Source: Deltaproteobacteria bacterium (GTDB lineage Bacteria; Myxococcota_A; UBA9160; UBA4427). Taken from it: a stretch of 64,000 bases of DNA. Both the position numbers and the translations under genes were made by a program. Shown piece after piece: positions 1 to 8,983 of the stretch (position 1 is the first letter of the stretch; each line of letters begins with the position of its first letter). Under the pieces are notes generated by a model. It did not search any database, was not told the DNA's origin, and worked only from the letters and a program-made list of their open reading frames with translations. Location: NCBI GenBank assembly GCA_002719955.1, contig PBFW01000073.1:82429-146428 (forward strand), read 5' to 3'.

Positions 1-852
1 CAGGGCATGGATGCGTGCGCGATGTTCTCGACAGCGGTCTCCGTCGAGCACAAATTCGATGACCCCAAGATGCTCTACGCGTATTTCCGTGCCCTCAACC
101 GCTGGATCGAGGACGATTGGGGCTACGCCTACCAGGACCGCATCTTCAGCATCCCGCACCTGTCATTGCTCGACCTCGACATGGCGGTGGAAGAACTCGA
201 AAGGGTGATCAAGGCCGGGGCCCGCCTGATCAACCTTCGCCCCGGTCACGCCTATGGTCGGTCTCAGGGAGATCCCTATTTCGACCCCTTCTGGGCACGC
301 GCGAACGAGGCGAATCTCTCGATTCTCTACCACCAAGGCGAGGGTGGACATAACGCGTTGCTGGCGCCGTCCTGGGGCTACGAGGCGGAACCGCCAGTCT
401 TCGAGATGTCGGCCTGGCAATGGCTCAACAGTTACGGCGATGTGCCCATGATGGCGGCGCTCTCCCAACTCATCTACGACAATCTCTTCGGGCGCTATCC
501 AAACCTCAAGGTCGCCAGCATCGAGAACGGTGCGGGCTGGCTCCCCTACTTCATGAGCCGGATCGACAAGATGCGGGGCATGGGGAGGAATGGGCCGTGG
601 ATTGGCGGACCGCTGGAGGAACGGCCGACGGAGATCGCCAAGCGCCATCTCGTGGTCGCCCCCTATCCGGAGGACGACGTGGAGGCGATCGTGGCGCAGG
701 TCGGCCACGAGATGATCGCCATGGGGTCGGATTATCCGCATGCCGAAGGATTCGCCGATCCCAATGAGTTCCGCGGCCTGATCACGAATCTGCCCGAGGA
801 CCAACAGCGCTGGATCCTACGCGAAAACGGGTTCAGCCTGGTCTGGCGCTGA
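1..852 (+). CDS. Amidohydrolase_2 (ACMSD-type) family protein, 5'-truncated
   Basis: This gene is already open at base 1, so its true start lies upstream; 283 residues are visible. It belongs to the TIM-barrel amidohydrolase_2 family, metal-dependent hydrolases or decarboxylases related to ACMSD. The expected N-terminal D-x-H metal ligands are missing with the cut-off part. Visible family marks are the LYHQGEGGH segment in the position of the barrel-strand histidine, the ENGAGWLPYF strand (usually ESG/ENG-W-x-P) and the GSDYPHAEG motif carrying the late metal-ligand aspartate. It ends 29 bases before the next plus-strand gene, so the two are probably co-transcribed. The substrate cannot be told. 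It is one of seven members of this family in the window. Confidence 0.88.
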   Translation, partial: QGMDACAMFSTAVSVEHKFDDPKMLYAYFRALNRWIEDDWGYAYQDRIFSIPHLSLLDLDMAVEELERVIKAGARLINLRPGHAYGRSQGDPYFDPFWARANEANLSILYHQGEGGHNALLAPSWGYEAEPPVFEMSAWQWLNSYGDVPMMAALSQLIYDNLFGRYPNLKVASIENGAGWLPYFMSRIDKMRGMGRNGPWIGGPLEERPTEIAKRHLVVAPYPEDDVEAIVAQVGHEMIAMGSDYPHAEGFADPNEFRGLITNLPEDQQRWILRENGFSLVWR

Positions 853-881
853 TCTGAACCGAGGGCGGTCTGAGAATAAGG

Positions 882-1325
882 ATGTTCTACGAATCGATCG
901 GTGCACAACTGAGTCAGGTGTCCGAGGCGCTCGCCGCCGATGATCCAAGTCGCGAACTCGACGAACGGGGGCGGCGAGAACGACGTCAGATGACGACGCT
1001 ATTGCGGCGGATCGGAGCGATCTGGCCGGATCTCTTCTGCGCCCTGAAGGAGGAGTCCGCGATCCTGGATGCGACTCGCCGTGGCGCGCTCGAAGCAGTC
1101 CGCGCGAAGGGGCTCATCGCTCCCGGGGAGAATCCGGGCGCGACGGCCTCGGACCCGCTCGAGCGCTATCGCCAACTGCTCTGTGAGATCGATGAACTCG
1201 TCATCCTGCTTCATACACAACGCGGGGAAGCGTGGGCAGCCGAAACGCTGCGAACCCTGCGAGGCGGACTGGCCGAGGCCGCAAAGATCCAGGGGCGCTT
1301 GGTCGATGCGATGCTCGCGGCCTAA
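882..1325 (+). CDS. Hypothetical protein, 147 aa, predicted all-helical
   Basis: I do not recognise this protein. It starts at an ATG preceded by AATAAGG, 29 bases after the amidohydrolase stop, which suggests an operon with it. The sequence is rich in Ala, Leu, Arg and Glu, lacks a signal peptide or membrane segment, and reads as several amphipathic helices (about residues 2-20, 25-48, 55-75 and 88-145). It has no metal- or nucleotide-binding motif. Its position suggests a partner or accessory of the upstream hydrolase, but this is inference from context only. Codon use looks like its neighbours, and the alternative frames over the same bases are less convincing. Confidence 0.6.
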   Translation: MFYESIGAQLSQVSEALAADDPSRELDERGRRERRQMTTLLRRIGAIWPDLFCALKEESAILDATRRGALEAVRAKGLIAPGENPGATASDPLERYRQLLCEIDELVILLHTQRGEAWAAETLRTLRGGLAEAAKIQGRLVDAMLAA

Positions 1326-1369
1326 AAGCGGGACAGCATACGATCATCGCCGAAGGCCGACGCCCGTCA

Positions 1370-1395
1370 CCGGCCCCTTTCCTTTCAGAGGCCGG
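1370..1395. terminator. Hairpin between convergent genes, possible bidirectional terminator
   Basis: CCGGCC at 1370-1375 pairs with GGCCGG at 1390-1395, and the stem extends two more pairs past one mismatch. It lies in the 99-base gap between the convergent 147-aa gene and the glutathione transferase. There is no clear T-tract on either side, so an intrinsic terminator is only suggested. Confidence 0.35.
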
Positions 1396-1424
1396 AAAAG
1401 AAGGATCGCCGAGGTCGCCCCGGC

Positions 1425-2036
1425 CTATTGCATCGTAATCGCTTTTTGAAATGCGGGACGCCCATCGATGCGCGCCACATAAGCCTTGAGGTCGGGCATC
1501 TCGTCGGTCACGCAGCCCAGGCGATGACTCATGAAGGCGGCGTGGCCGAGCATGATGTCTGCCGCCGAAAAGTCGCCGATCAGGTACTCGTTGCCTGCCA
1601 ACGCTTCGTCGACCGGAGCCAGGGCCCTCGTCAGCAGACGCTGGGCCTGGCCGAGCGCCGTCTCGTCCCGTCGGTCGGGAGGCAGCAACACGGTCTGTAC
1701 GACGATCGTATTCACCGGGGGCATGACCATGCCTTCGCAATAGTGGAACCATTGCAGATAGGCTGGATACTCAGCAGCCCCCACCGCCGGCTTGAGTCCA
1801 CCATTCTTGTATCGCTCCAGAATATATTCGACGATGGCGCCCGATTCCCAGAGGGTCAGCTCGCCGTCTTCGAGCACCGGCACCCGTCCGAGCGGATGCC
1901 TCGCGCGATGGGAATCGGATTTCAGATCCTTCGGATGAAAGGCCATCTTGTTGATCTCGTAGGGCAGTTCGAGTTCCTCCAACAACCAGACGACTCGACC
2001 GGCGCGCGAATTCGGCGCAAAGTGTAGTTTGAGCAT
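1425..2036 (-). CDS. Glutathione S-transferase family protein
   Basis: This 203-residue protein has the two-domain GST layout. The N-terminal thioredoxin-like half (about 1-80) opens with MLKLHFAPNSRAGR, where Ser10 is the likely thiol-activating residue. It contains the cis-proline region GRVPVLEDGEL and the glutathione gamma-glutamyl-binding ESGAI motif. The C-terminal half (about 90-203) is helical and holds the conserved IGDFSAADIMLG segment, the usual N-capping box/hydrophobic staple of GSTs. Cytosolic glutathione conjugation, isomerisation or detoxification is the family role. It stands alone between a convergent gene and a divergent P450, so context says little beyond a possible role in handling reactive intermediates. 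Confidence 0.9.
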   Translation of the reverse strand: MLKLHFAPNSRAGRVVWLLEELELPYEINKMAFHPKDLKSDSHRARHPLGRVPVLEDGELTLWESGAIVEYILERYKNGGLKPAVGAAEYPAYLQWFHYCEGMVMPPVNTIVVQTVLLPPDRRDETALGQAQRLLTRALAPVDEALAGNEYLIGDFSAADIMLGHAAFMSHRLGCVTDEMPDLKAYVARIDGRPAFQKAITMQ

Positions 2037-2491
2037 CTATTCCTCTTCCTCCCTCGGCCCGGGGCGGGCCGCATTCGAGTCGGGCGCGATGGCGCCGCTC
2101 CCCTCCCTCGTCGGGGTGTGCCGCGAGGCAAATGGGCCTGAACGACAGCCGCCGACCGAACGCTGCGCGGCCATCTTAGCGGTGCGCCGCGATTCGGGAA
2201 CAGGGGCGATCGAGGACGTGCTTCGGTCAGTCGCCCGGGGAATCCGGCATGGTCGTTGCAATAATCCAGTCGATCACGCGGTGGGCCGTAGAGGCGTTTC
2301 GCACCGGAATCCGCTCGGTCGATGAGGCGATGTGCCTCATCGTTGCGTGTGCTGCCACATTGATCCGCCGTGTTCTCCCGTGCTCCCGAGGCGCCCGCAG
2401 ATTTCTTGACGGAAAAGCTCTGTGCGCTCCGTTGCGGGGGCGGAAAAGAGCCACCCGGAGCCCCCGGGCCACCCACGAGGAAATTCAAGAT
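2037..2491. other. Intergenic region, 455 bases
   Basis: This lies between the divergent glutathione transferase and P450 genes and should hold both promoters. The frame ahead of the P450 is open back to 2180 with an ATG at 2249. However, its product there is basic and family-unlike, and P450s of this type start near 2492. I see no convincing RNA gene or repeat. Confidence 0.5.
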
Positions 2492-3724
2492 ATGGAAATC
2501 GATTGTAATTTCGTCCAGTCCGATTCCTGGGCGGGCCACGAAATGGCCGAGCGCCTGAAATGGTTGCGCGAGAACGATCCCCTCTATTGGTCGGAAGAAA
2601 CCGGGCTCTGGATCATCACCAAATACCGCGATGTGGAGTTCATCTCCAAACACCAGGAGATCTTCACCTCCGAATTCGGAATCCGACCCGGCAGCGGAAC
2701 GATGGCTGGCCTCATCGACGAGAGCGAACCACGACACGGAATCCTGCGCAAGATGATCAATCGCGGTTTCACGCCGCGCATGGTGAAGAAGCTCGAGGTG
2801 GCGTTCCGCCAGATCACGACCGAAGCCATCGATCGGGTCGCGAACAAGGGGGAATGCGATTTCGTCGAGAGCATCTCAGTCCCGCTCCCGATCCTGCTCA
2901 TCGCCGAGATGATCGGCATTCCCAAACAGGATCACGAACAATTCCATCAATGGTCGGACGATCTGATCGCATCCGATGGAAACCATGACAAACCAGAGAT
3001 CATGTCCAAGGCCGCCCAGGCTTTCCTGGAGTACGGGCAATATGTGACCGGACTGATCGAGGAGAAACGCAGTCGTCCCCAGGATGACCTGATGAGCATC
3101 CTGACCGGGGCCAAGGACGATGGACTTCTCGACAGGGAGTTCGTCAATCAGGCGATCGTCGAGGACCAGACCGCCGAGGGTGTGGAACTCGCCAACGACG
3201 AATTGGTCATGCTCCTAGTCGTATTGATGATCGCCGGGAACGAGACGACCCGAAACGGAATCTCGGGTGGCATGCAGCTCTTGATCGAACACCCAGACGA
3301 GCGCCAGAAGCTCATCGATGACCCCTCCCTCCTCAGGGGTGCCGTGGAAGAGATGGTCCGAGTGGTCTCACCCGTGCGGACCATGGGCCGCACCCTCACC
3401 CGAGACTACACACTCGGGGGCAAAGAGATGAAGAAGGGCCAGGAGGTCTGCCTCGTCTATTCATCGATCAATCGAGATGCGGAGATCTACGAGGATCCCG
3501 ACACCTTCCGCGTCGATCGCAATCCCCAACATCTCGGCTTCGGAATCGGGCCCCATTTCTGTCTCGGCGCCAATCTGGCGCGCATGGAGATGCGGGTGGC
3601 GTTCGAACAGGTCCTGAAGCGCATGCCGGACATGGCGTTCTCCCGCGGTGGCCCCGAATTCAGGCCCTCTTCCCTCGTGCGCTCTTGTATGCATATGTGG
3701 GTCCGATATTCGCAGGAGCCCTAG
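2492..3724 (+). CDS. Cytochrome P450
   Basis: A 410-residue soluble bacterial P450, normal length for the class. The I-helix oxygen-activation motif AGNETT is at about 248-253. The ExxR pair is in the K-helix segment EEMVR. The heme loop FGIGPHFCLG is at about 350-359, with Cys357 as the iron ligand. The frame is open further upstream, but the ATG at 2492 gives the normal P450 N-terminus (MEIDCNFVQ). It would hydroxylate a hydrophobic substrate using ferredoxin or flavodoxin electrons; no ferredoxin gene adjoins it. It heads a plus-strand series with two amidohydrolases and a second P450, consistent with one catabolic transcription unit. The substrate is unknown. Confidence 0.95.
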   Translation: MEIDCNFVQSDSWAGHEMAERLKWLRENDPLYWSEETGLWIITKYRDVEFISKHQEIFTSEFGIRPGSGTMAGLIDESEPRHGILRKMINRGFTPRMVKKLEVAFRQITTEAIDRVANKGECDFVESISVPLPILLIAEMIGIPKQDHEQFHQWSDDLIASDGNHDKPEIMSKAAQAFLEYGQYVTGLIEEKRSRPQDDLMSILTGAKDDGLLDREFVNQAIVEDQTAEGVELANDELVMLLVVLMIAGNETTRNGISGGMQLLIEHPDERQKLIDDPSLLRGAVEEMVRVVSPVRTMGRTLTRDYTLGGKEMKKGQEVCLVYSSINRDAEIYEDPDTFRVDRNPQHLGFGIGPHFCLGANLARMEMRVAFEQVLKRMPDMAFSRGGPEFRPSSLVRSCMHMWVRYSQEP

Positions 3725-3865
3725 CAGGGCGAGACGACGCGAGCGGCGATTCACACTCGCCCGGACCTCGCGAGAGCGGGGCCCGGAGACGATTTGCGGC
3801 GCGGGAGACCGATTCGCCACCTGATTCGCTAGCGTGGATGGAAATCATCTCAGGGAGGTCCTTCC

Positions 3866-5038
3866 GTGGCCAACGCAGCCAAATACACGATCATCGACTC
3901 CGACACCCACGTCACCGAAGCGGCCGATCTCTGGACGAGCCGAGTACCGGCACGATTGCGCGACCGCGTCCCGCGCGTCGAGTGGGACCCGGAAAAACAG
4001 GAACAGGCCTGGTATATCGGCGACGAGTGGATCAACGGCGTCGGTGTCACCGCCTGTGCCGGTTGGAAGGAGCCCTATCCGGCGCATCCACCGACCTACG
4101 AGGATGCCCATCCGGGCTCCTACGATGCCAACGCGCGGCTGCGCTACATGGACGAACTCGGAATCTGGGCGATGGTCCTCTACCCCAATGTCGGTGGATT
4201 CGGAAATCAGGTTTTCGGACGACTCGACGATGCAGAAGCGAAGCTCGCCTGCGTACGTGCCTACAACGACTTCCTGATCGACTGGTCCTCCGCGGACAGC
4301 AAACGCTTGATTCCCGTCATGACCCTGCCCTATTGGGATGTCCAGGCCGCGGTCAAGGAGATCGAACGTTGCGCGCCCCTCGGTCATCGGGGCGTGCTCT
4401 TCACCGGCGAGCCCCAGAGTTTTGGCCTGCCACTGCTCGCCAGCCGTCACTGGGATCCGGTCTGGGCAGCGGCCCAGGATTGCAATCTCTCGGTCAGCTT
4501 CCATATCGGCAGCGGCGATTTCGGGGATGAATTCTCGGACGACCGCGTCGAGGTCGAAGGGTATTCCGCAACCTCCGCACGCGCGGGGGCGAAGATCTTC
4601 ATGACCAACGGCGCACACGTACTCGACCTGCTCTTCAGCGGCATCCTCGAGCGATTCCCCACCCTTCGCTTCGTATCGGTGGAGAGCGGAGTCGGGTGGC
4701 TCCCCTTCCTCCTCGAATGCGCGGACTACCAGTTCAAGGCCATGGCGGTCGCCAAGGAACGCGCAGACTTCAAGATGCTCCCAAGCGAATATTTCAGGCG
4801 CCAGGTCTACGCATGCTGCTGGTTCGAGACGATTACCTCCGATGCCATCGTCGACCGTGTCGGGCACAAGAACATCATGTTCGAAACAGATTTTCCCCAC
4901 CCCACATCGATCTTTGGTGATGAGGTCCAAGAGACGATCGATTCGAGCCTGGGATCATTGAGCGAAGAGGTTCGACATCGGCTGATCTTCGAGAATGCCG
5001 CCGAACTCTACGAAATCGAGGCGCCGCCCGAGAGCTAA
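3866..5038 (+). CDS. Amidohydrolase_2 family metal-dependent hydrolase
   Basis: A 390-residue TIM-barrel hydrolase/decarboxylase. It starts at a GTG six bases after AGGGAGGTC, a strong ribosome site that settles the start. Metal-ligand marks are D13-x-H15 in DSDTHVTE, the mid-barrel histidine in SFHIGSGD, the ESGVGWLPF strand, and the late aspartate in ETDFPHPT. The product closely resembles the 390-residue protein encoded at 54010-55182. Both share the segment YNDFLIDWSSADSKRLIP and the same length, so they are recent paralogues. It follows a P450 by 141 bases and precedes another family member by 45 bases. The substrate is probably a carboxylated or cyclic intermediate; that is inference from the family. 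Confidence 0.93.
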   Translation: MANAAKYTIIDSDTHVTEAADLWTSRVPARLRDRVPRVEWDPEKQEQAWYIGDEWINGVGVTACAGWKEPYPAHPPTYEDAHPGSYDANARLRYMDELGIWAMVLYPNVGGFGNQVFGRLDDAEAKLACVRAYNDFLIDWSSADSKRLIPVMTLPYWDVQAAVKEIERCAPLGHRGVLFTGEPQSFGLPLLASRHWDPVWAAAQDCNLSVSFHIGSGDFGDEFSDDRVEVEGYSATSARAGAKIFMTNGAHVLDLLFSGILERFPTLRFVSVESGVGWLPFLLECADYQFKAMAVAKERADFKMLPSEYFRRQVYACCWFETITSDAIVDRVGHKNIMFETDFPHPTSIFGDEVQETIDSSLGSLSEEVRHRLIFENAAELYEIEAPPES

Positions 5039-5083
5039 CGACCGCCTGAACACAGAACGAAAGACAATAGACGAGGATTCATC

Positions 5084-6214
5084 ATGGCCAATTTCGTACC
5101 GACTCGCATCATCTCTGCTGATAGTCATATCAACGAGCCGCCCCATGTCTTCGACGGGGTACCAGCAGCCTTCAAGGACCGCGCCCCCAAGATGTTGCCG
5201 GGCGCGGATGGTGGTGACGGCTGGAGCTTCGATGGCAAGCCCCCGGGCCGAACGTTCGGTGTCGAAGCAACAGCGGGCCGGGCAATCGGTGACAGGAAGA
5301 TGGCCGGCCTGCGTTTCGACGAGATCTTGCCGGGTAATTATGAGGGCGCAGCCCATGTCGAGGATATGCGCAAGGACCACGTCGAAGTCTCGATCGTCTA
5401 CCCCGCTTATGCCGCTCATTGCTATGCCGAGTCCGATCGTGAGCTGAGCCTGGCGTGCCTTCGCTCCTATAACGACTGGATGCTCCAGGAATTCCAGGCC
5501 GCCGCACCAGAGAATATCCTCGGCCTACCGATGCTTCCCGTGGACGACGGCATGGAGATCTGCGTAGCGGAATTCGAACGCTGTCTGAAAACAGGCGCGA
5601 AAGCAGGCTTCCTACCCGGGATCCCGACACGCCCCTATCACGACACCTATTACGATCCGCTCTTCGCGCGAGCGTCTGAGGCCGGGTTCCCCCTGACCTT
5701 CCATCGGACCTTTGGAGGCAAGCCGATCGCGTCGGATTGGGACGAGCTCGTCGGGATGAAGATCACCGCAGCCGGAACCGTCGATCGATTCTTTTCGTCG
5801 GTGCGCCCCTTCAGCTACATGGTCTATGGCGGTGTATTCGAAAAGCATCCGGGCCTCCGGATCGTGGCGGCCGAAGTGAATTTCGGGTGGCTTCCCTTCT
5901 GGGTGCAGACGATGGAACAGAATTTCACGGTCCGTTCCACCCTGGGTGATCGCACCGTATCGACCACCAAACGTCCCACCGACTACATGGGCGAGAACCT
6001 CTTCGTGACGATTCTCGACGACAAGGTCGGCTTCGATCTCGTCGAAAGCTATCCCTGGCTAGCCGATACGGCGCTCTGGTCCTCGGACTACCCGCATAGC
6101 GTTTCTGCTTGGCCGAACTCACAAGAGATCCTGACCGATCTCGGATCAGCCATCACGAAAGAGCAGCTCGAGAAGATCGCGCATGGCAATGCGGCACGGA
6201 TCTACGGAGTCTGA
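5084..6214 (+). CDS. Amidohydrolase_2 family metal-dependent hydrolase
   Basis: A 376-residue member of the ACMSD-like amidohydrolase family. Visible features are the N-terminal metal motif ADSHINEP (D13, H15), the mid-barrel LTFHRTFGG histidine, the AEVNFGWLPFW strand that replaces the commoner ESGxGW, and the WSSDYPHS aspartate motif near the end. It is clearly diverged from the upstream paralogue, so the pair is unlikely to be redundant. The gene sits 45 bases after its neighbour and is followed almost directly by a possible 31-codon frame and a P450, suggesting a single transcript. The reaction is hydrolysis or decarboxylation of an unknown substrate. Confidence 0.92.
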   Translation: MANFVPTRIISADSHINEPPHVFDGVPAAFKDRAPKMLPGADGGDGWSFDGKPPGRTFGVEATAGRAIGDRKMAGLRFDEILPGNYEGAAHVEDMRKDHVEVSIVYPAYAAHCYAESDRELSLACLRSYNDWMLQEFQAAAPENILGLPMLPVDDGMEICVAEFERCLKTGAKAGFLPGIPTRPYHDTYYDPLFARASEAGFPLTFHRTFGGKPIASDWDELVGMKITAAGTVDRFFSSVRPFSYMVYGGVFEKHPGLRIVAAEVNFGWLPFWVQTMEQNFTVRSTLGDRTVSTTKRPTDYMGENLFVTILDDKVGFDLVESYPWLADTALWSSDYPHSVSAWPNSQEILTDLGSAITKEQLEKIAHGNAARIYGV

Positions 6215-6218
6215 GGCG

Positions 6219-6314
6219 ATGGCCGAAATGATGATCGACGGAATCGGGCGCCTGACCTGCGAGATTCCGGATGGGGAATCTGCGGTCGTCAGAGCCCTCT
6301 CGGCACGGCGCTGA
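6219..6314 (+). CDS. Possible 31-residue small open frame between hydrolase and P450
   Basis: An ATG four bases after the amidohydrolase stop opens a 31-codon frame (MAEMMIDGIGRL... ending ALSARR) whose TGA lies three bases before the P450 ATG. The frame exactly fills the gap between the two genes, a layout expected for translational coupling. No ribosome site is obvious and no family is recognised. It may be a coupling leader, a tiny protein, or chance in a GC-rich gap. Confidence 0.3.
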   Translation: MAEMMIDGIGRLTCEIPDGESAVVRALSARR

Positions 6315-6317
6315 GCC

Positions 6318-7559
6318 ATGCGCGCTCCCTATGAAGATCTGCCCAGTGAGCCCGAGGAGATCTTCGCCCGCATCCTCGATTGGCGGCGCCGGGGGCCGGA
6401 CCTGATACGGCTCTACCACCAACTTCGCGTGGTCGCCCCGATCTGGCAATCCCCCGTCGCGCGACTCGGAAAACCCTGGGTGATCACCCGCCACGCCGAT
6501 GCCAGCGCGCTCGTTCGCAATGCTGCGCTCGTGAAGGATGAACGCTTTCTCGGCCTCTCTGGAATCGGCAACGAGGGTGCCTTCATCGGCGTGATGAGGC
6601 GAATGTTCGCATTCCAGCCTCCTCCGAGACATACGCGCATGCGAGGACTGGTGAACCGGGCCTTCACGCCGAGTTCGATCGAAAAGCTTCGCCCTCGCGT
6701 GCAGGCACTGGTCGACGAATTGATCGACTCGATCCAGGATCGAGGCGAGATGGACATCGTCGCTGATTTTGCCTTTCGAGTACCCGTGACGGTGATCTGC
6801 GAGATGCTCGGCGCGCCGGTCGAAGACGTTCCACGAATCCGCGATCTGGCCGGGACCTTCGCCCGCCGGGCAGACGAGGGCGAGGAGCTCACACCCGAGA
6901 TGGATCGCCTGGGCGATCACGCCGCGGAGAATTTCTCTGCCTATATCATGGAGCTGGTCGCCGAGCGCCGGGCGAATCCGCGAGACGACCTGCTCTCACG
7001 CCTGCTGGCGGTGCAGCACGAAGCGGATGACCTTACGGACGAAGATATTGTGGCGACGACGATCCTGCTCTTTCAGGCCGGCCACGATACGACCGCGAAC
7101 CTGATCGCCAAGGCGACACTGGCTCTGCTTGGCCATCCCGACGAGATGGCCAAGCTACGCGCCCACCCCGAGTTGATCGAAAACGCCACCGAGGAGCTGC
7201 TTCGTTACGATACGTCGGTACAGCTGACGACGAAATTCGCAGCGGAAGAAATCCCCTTCCACGATCGGGTGATCGCGGAGGGCGATCCCGTTACCTTCAT
7301 CTGGGCCGCGATCAACCGCGACCCCGAGCGCTACGAGGATCCCGATCGCCTCGACCTCTCGCGCGAAAATATCGATCACTACAGCTTTGGGATGGGCGCC
7401 CATTATTGTCTCGGCGCGCGGCTCGCGCGGCTCGAAATCCAGCACGCGATCGGAACGCTCGTGCGACGATTACCGGGATTGCGGCTCGAGACCGATTGTC
7501 CCGAATACAGGCCTCAGCTCCACCTTCACGGCCTGGCGAGGCTTCCAGTCTCCTGGTGA
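6318..7559 (+). CDS. Cytochrome P450
   Basis: A 413-residue soluble P450. The I-helix motif is AGHDTT at about 254-259, the ExxR pair lies in EELLR, and the heme loop FGMGAHYCLG runs from about 357 with Cys364 as ligand. It resembles the CYP107-like group of bacterial P450s in motif wording, but I do not assign a CYP family. It is the last gene of the plus-strand series that began with the P450 at 2492; two different P450s in one apparent operon suggest two oxidation steps on the same compound. The redox partner is not encoded nearby. Downstream lies a convergent LLM gene. Confidence 0.95.
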   Translation: MRAPYEDLPSEPEEIFARILDWRRRGPDLIRLYHQLRVVAPIWQSPVARLGKPWVITRHADASALVRNAALVKDERFLGLSGIGNEGAFIGVMRRMFAFQPPPRHTRMRGLVNRAFTPSSIEKLRPRVQALVDELIDSIQDRGEMDIVADFAFRVPVTVICEMLGAPVEDVPRIRDLAGTFARRADEGEELTPEMDRLGDHAAENFSAYIMELVAERRANPRDDLLSRLLAVQHEADDLTDEDIVATTILLFQAGHDTTANLIAKATLALLGHPDEMAKLRAHPELIENATEELLRYDTSVQLTTKFAAEEIPFHDRVIAEGDPVTFIWAAINRDPERYEDPDRLDLSRENIDHYSFGMGAHYCLGARLARLEIQHAIGTLVRRLPGLRLETDCPEYRPQLHLHGLARLPVSW

Positions 7560-7568
7560 AAAGGCGGC

Positions 7569-7603
7569 GAGCCCGTTCGAGGCTGCCTGCGCCGGCTCTT
7601 TTT
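7569..7603 (+). terminator. Weak hairpin with T-run after P450 gene
   Basis: GAGCC at 7569-7573 can pair with GGCTC at 7594-7598 and is followed directly by TTTTT at 7599-7603. The stem is short and the loop is 20 bases, so it is a weak intrinsic terminator candidate in the gap between convergent genes. Confidence 0.3.
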
Positions 7604-7662
7604 GAGGGGGGCTTCCGGAGCGCCCGAAGCAGAGGATAGGCGTCGCGCTGCCCACCGACGCG

Positions 7663-8811
7663 CTATTTCGCACTCCCAGAGACCGCCATCGGTGCCGGAT
7701 TCAGCTCTTTGAGCGCCGGCATGACCTCCTTCGCAAAGAGTCGCATGCTCTTCTGGGCCAACTCGAGGGGCATCCCGCCGAACTTGAAAACGAACGTAAT
7801 CTCGGAAGTGCCAAAGGTCTCCGCCAACTTCTGCGTGCGTTCGAGAATCATTTCGGGCGTGCCCCATGGATGCCCCCCCACGAAGCTCTTGGCGAAGGCC
7901 GATGCATCGTAGTCCATCGCATCGGATCGGGCGGCATACCCCTCGTATCCCTTGATCTTGCCGAGGTGTCCACTCATCAATTCATAATGCCGCAGTGCGG
8001 TGTCTGCATAAGCGAACATGTACTCTTCCGCGGGCCCGCGGGCTTCTTCTTCCGATTCGGCACAATAGGTCCAGACCGCCAGGCGCGTATCGACCGGTTC
8101 GAAACCCGCCTCGTGCCGCAGATCGACGTAGCTCTGAAGACCCAGACGCGAAGTTTCCAGGTCCGTATTCGGGATGACCATGGCCTTCACACCGATCTTC
8201 GCGATGATCTCCATGGTTTCCGGGGAGCCGGCCGCGCAATAGAGAAGATCCGTCAGGTCGGCCTCGGGCTGGGGGCGTAGGCGCAGATGCTTGATCGTGT
8301 AGAACTCACCCTTGTGATCCCGGATTTCGCCCTTGGCCAAAAGCTCTCTCAGGATCGCGAGGCTCTCATCGAAGCGACCGCGAGCTTCGTTCTGGTCGAT
8401 ATTGAGTCCGCCGAATTCACGGCGCCCCAACCCGCGCCCCACGCCCAGAATCAACCGTCGATCCCCGAGCAGCGACTCGAGCATATTGACGTCCTCCGCA
8501 ACCCGCACCGGGTTATGCCACGGCAAGACGACGACCATCGTGCCGAGATCCACGTTCTCCGTGACACCCGCGAGGTAGGTCAGAAGCTGGAGCGGGTTGG
8601 GCACCATCGTGTAGGGCGTAAAATGATGTTCGACCGTCCAGACCGTGTCGAATCCCAACTCATCCGCCGTCTTCGCCAGCTCGATTTCTTCGAGAAAGAT
8701 CCCTCGGTCGGAGGTCGCGGCTCGCGCGGCGACCGCCTCCCCGCGCTCCTCCGCTTCAAAGCGATCCCAATCATTGGCGTTCTGGCAGAAAATCGTCATT
8801 CCAACTCGCAT
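7663..8811 (-). CDS. LLM-class flavin-dependent oxidoreductase
   Basis: A 382-residue bacterial luciferase-like TIM-barrel enzyme that would use FMNH2 or F420. The N-terminus MRVGMTIFCQN, the TVEHHFTPY segment (about 57-65) and the ILGVGRGLGRREF loop are typical of the alkanal monooxygenase-like branch. The start could be the GTG at 8814 or the ATG at 8811; GAGGAG six bases before the ATG favours 8811. The gene is divergent from another LLM gene across a 172-base gap that should contain both promoters. The family oxidises or reduces varied small molecules, and the substrate is unknown here. Confidence 0.9.
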   Translation of the reverse strand: MRVGMTIFCQNANDWDRFEAEERGEAVAARAATSDRGIFLEEIELAKTADELGFDTVWTVEHHFTPYTMVPNPLQLLTYLAGVTENVDLGTMVVVLPWHNPVRVAEDVNMLESLLGDRRLILGVGRGLGRREFGGLNIDQNEARGRFDESLAILRELLAKGEIRDHKGEFYTIKHLRLRPQPEADLTDLLYCAAGSPETMEIIAKIGVKAMVIPNTDLETSRLGLQSYVDLRHEAGFEPVDTRLAVWTYCAESEEEARGPAEEYMFAYADTALRHYELMSGHLGKIKGYEGYAARSDAMDYDASAFAKSFVGGHPWGTPEMILERTQKLAETFGTSEITFVFKFGGMPLELAQKSMRLFAKEVMPALKELNPAPMAVSGSAK

Positions 8812-8983
8812 CACGTGCTCCTCGAAGTGTCGCGGACAGATCGCCCGGGATATTGGGTGCCCACCAGAACGGTAGCGGCCCCGAAGGCCCTCGAAATGGC
8901 CCGCCGAGAGACCCCGACGATCGAATGCGCAGACCGGCTACTTCGAGTTGCTCCCCGCTTCCATTCTGCTTTAACGTGCAATC

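Noticed and set aside
2249..2400. Possible TetR C-terminal remnant ahead of the P450 gene (AIIQSITRWAVEAFRTG segment)
   Set aside because: The likeness covers only about 35 residues, no helix-turn-helix part is found upstream in any frame, and the signal is weaker than in the three clear pseudogenes.
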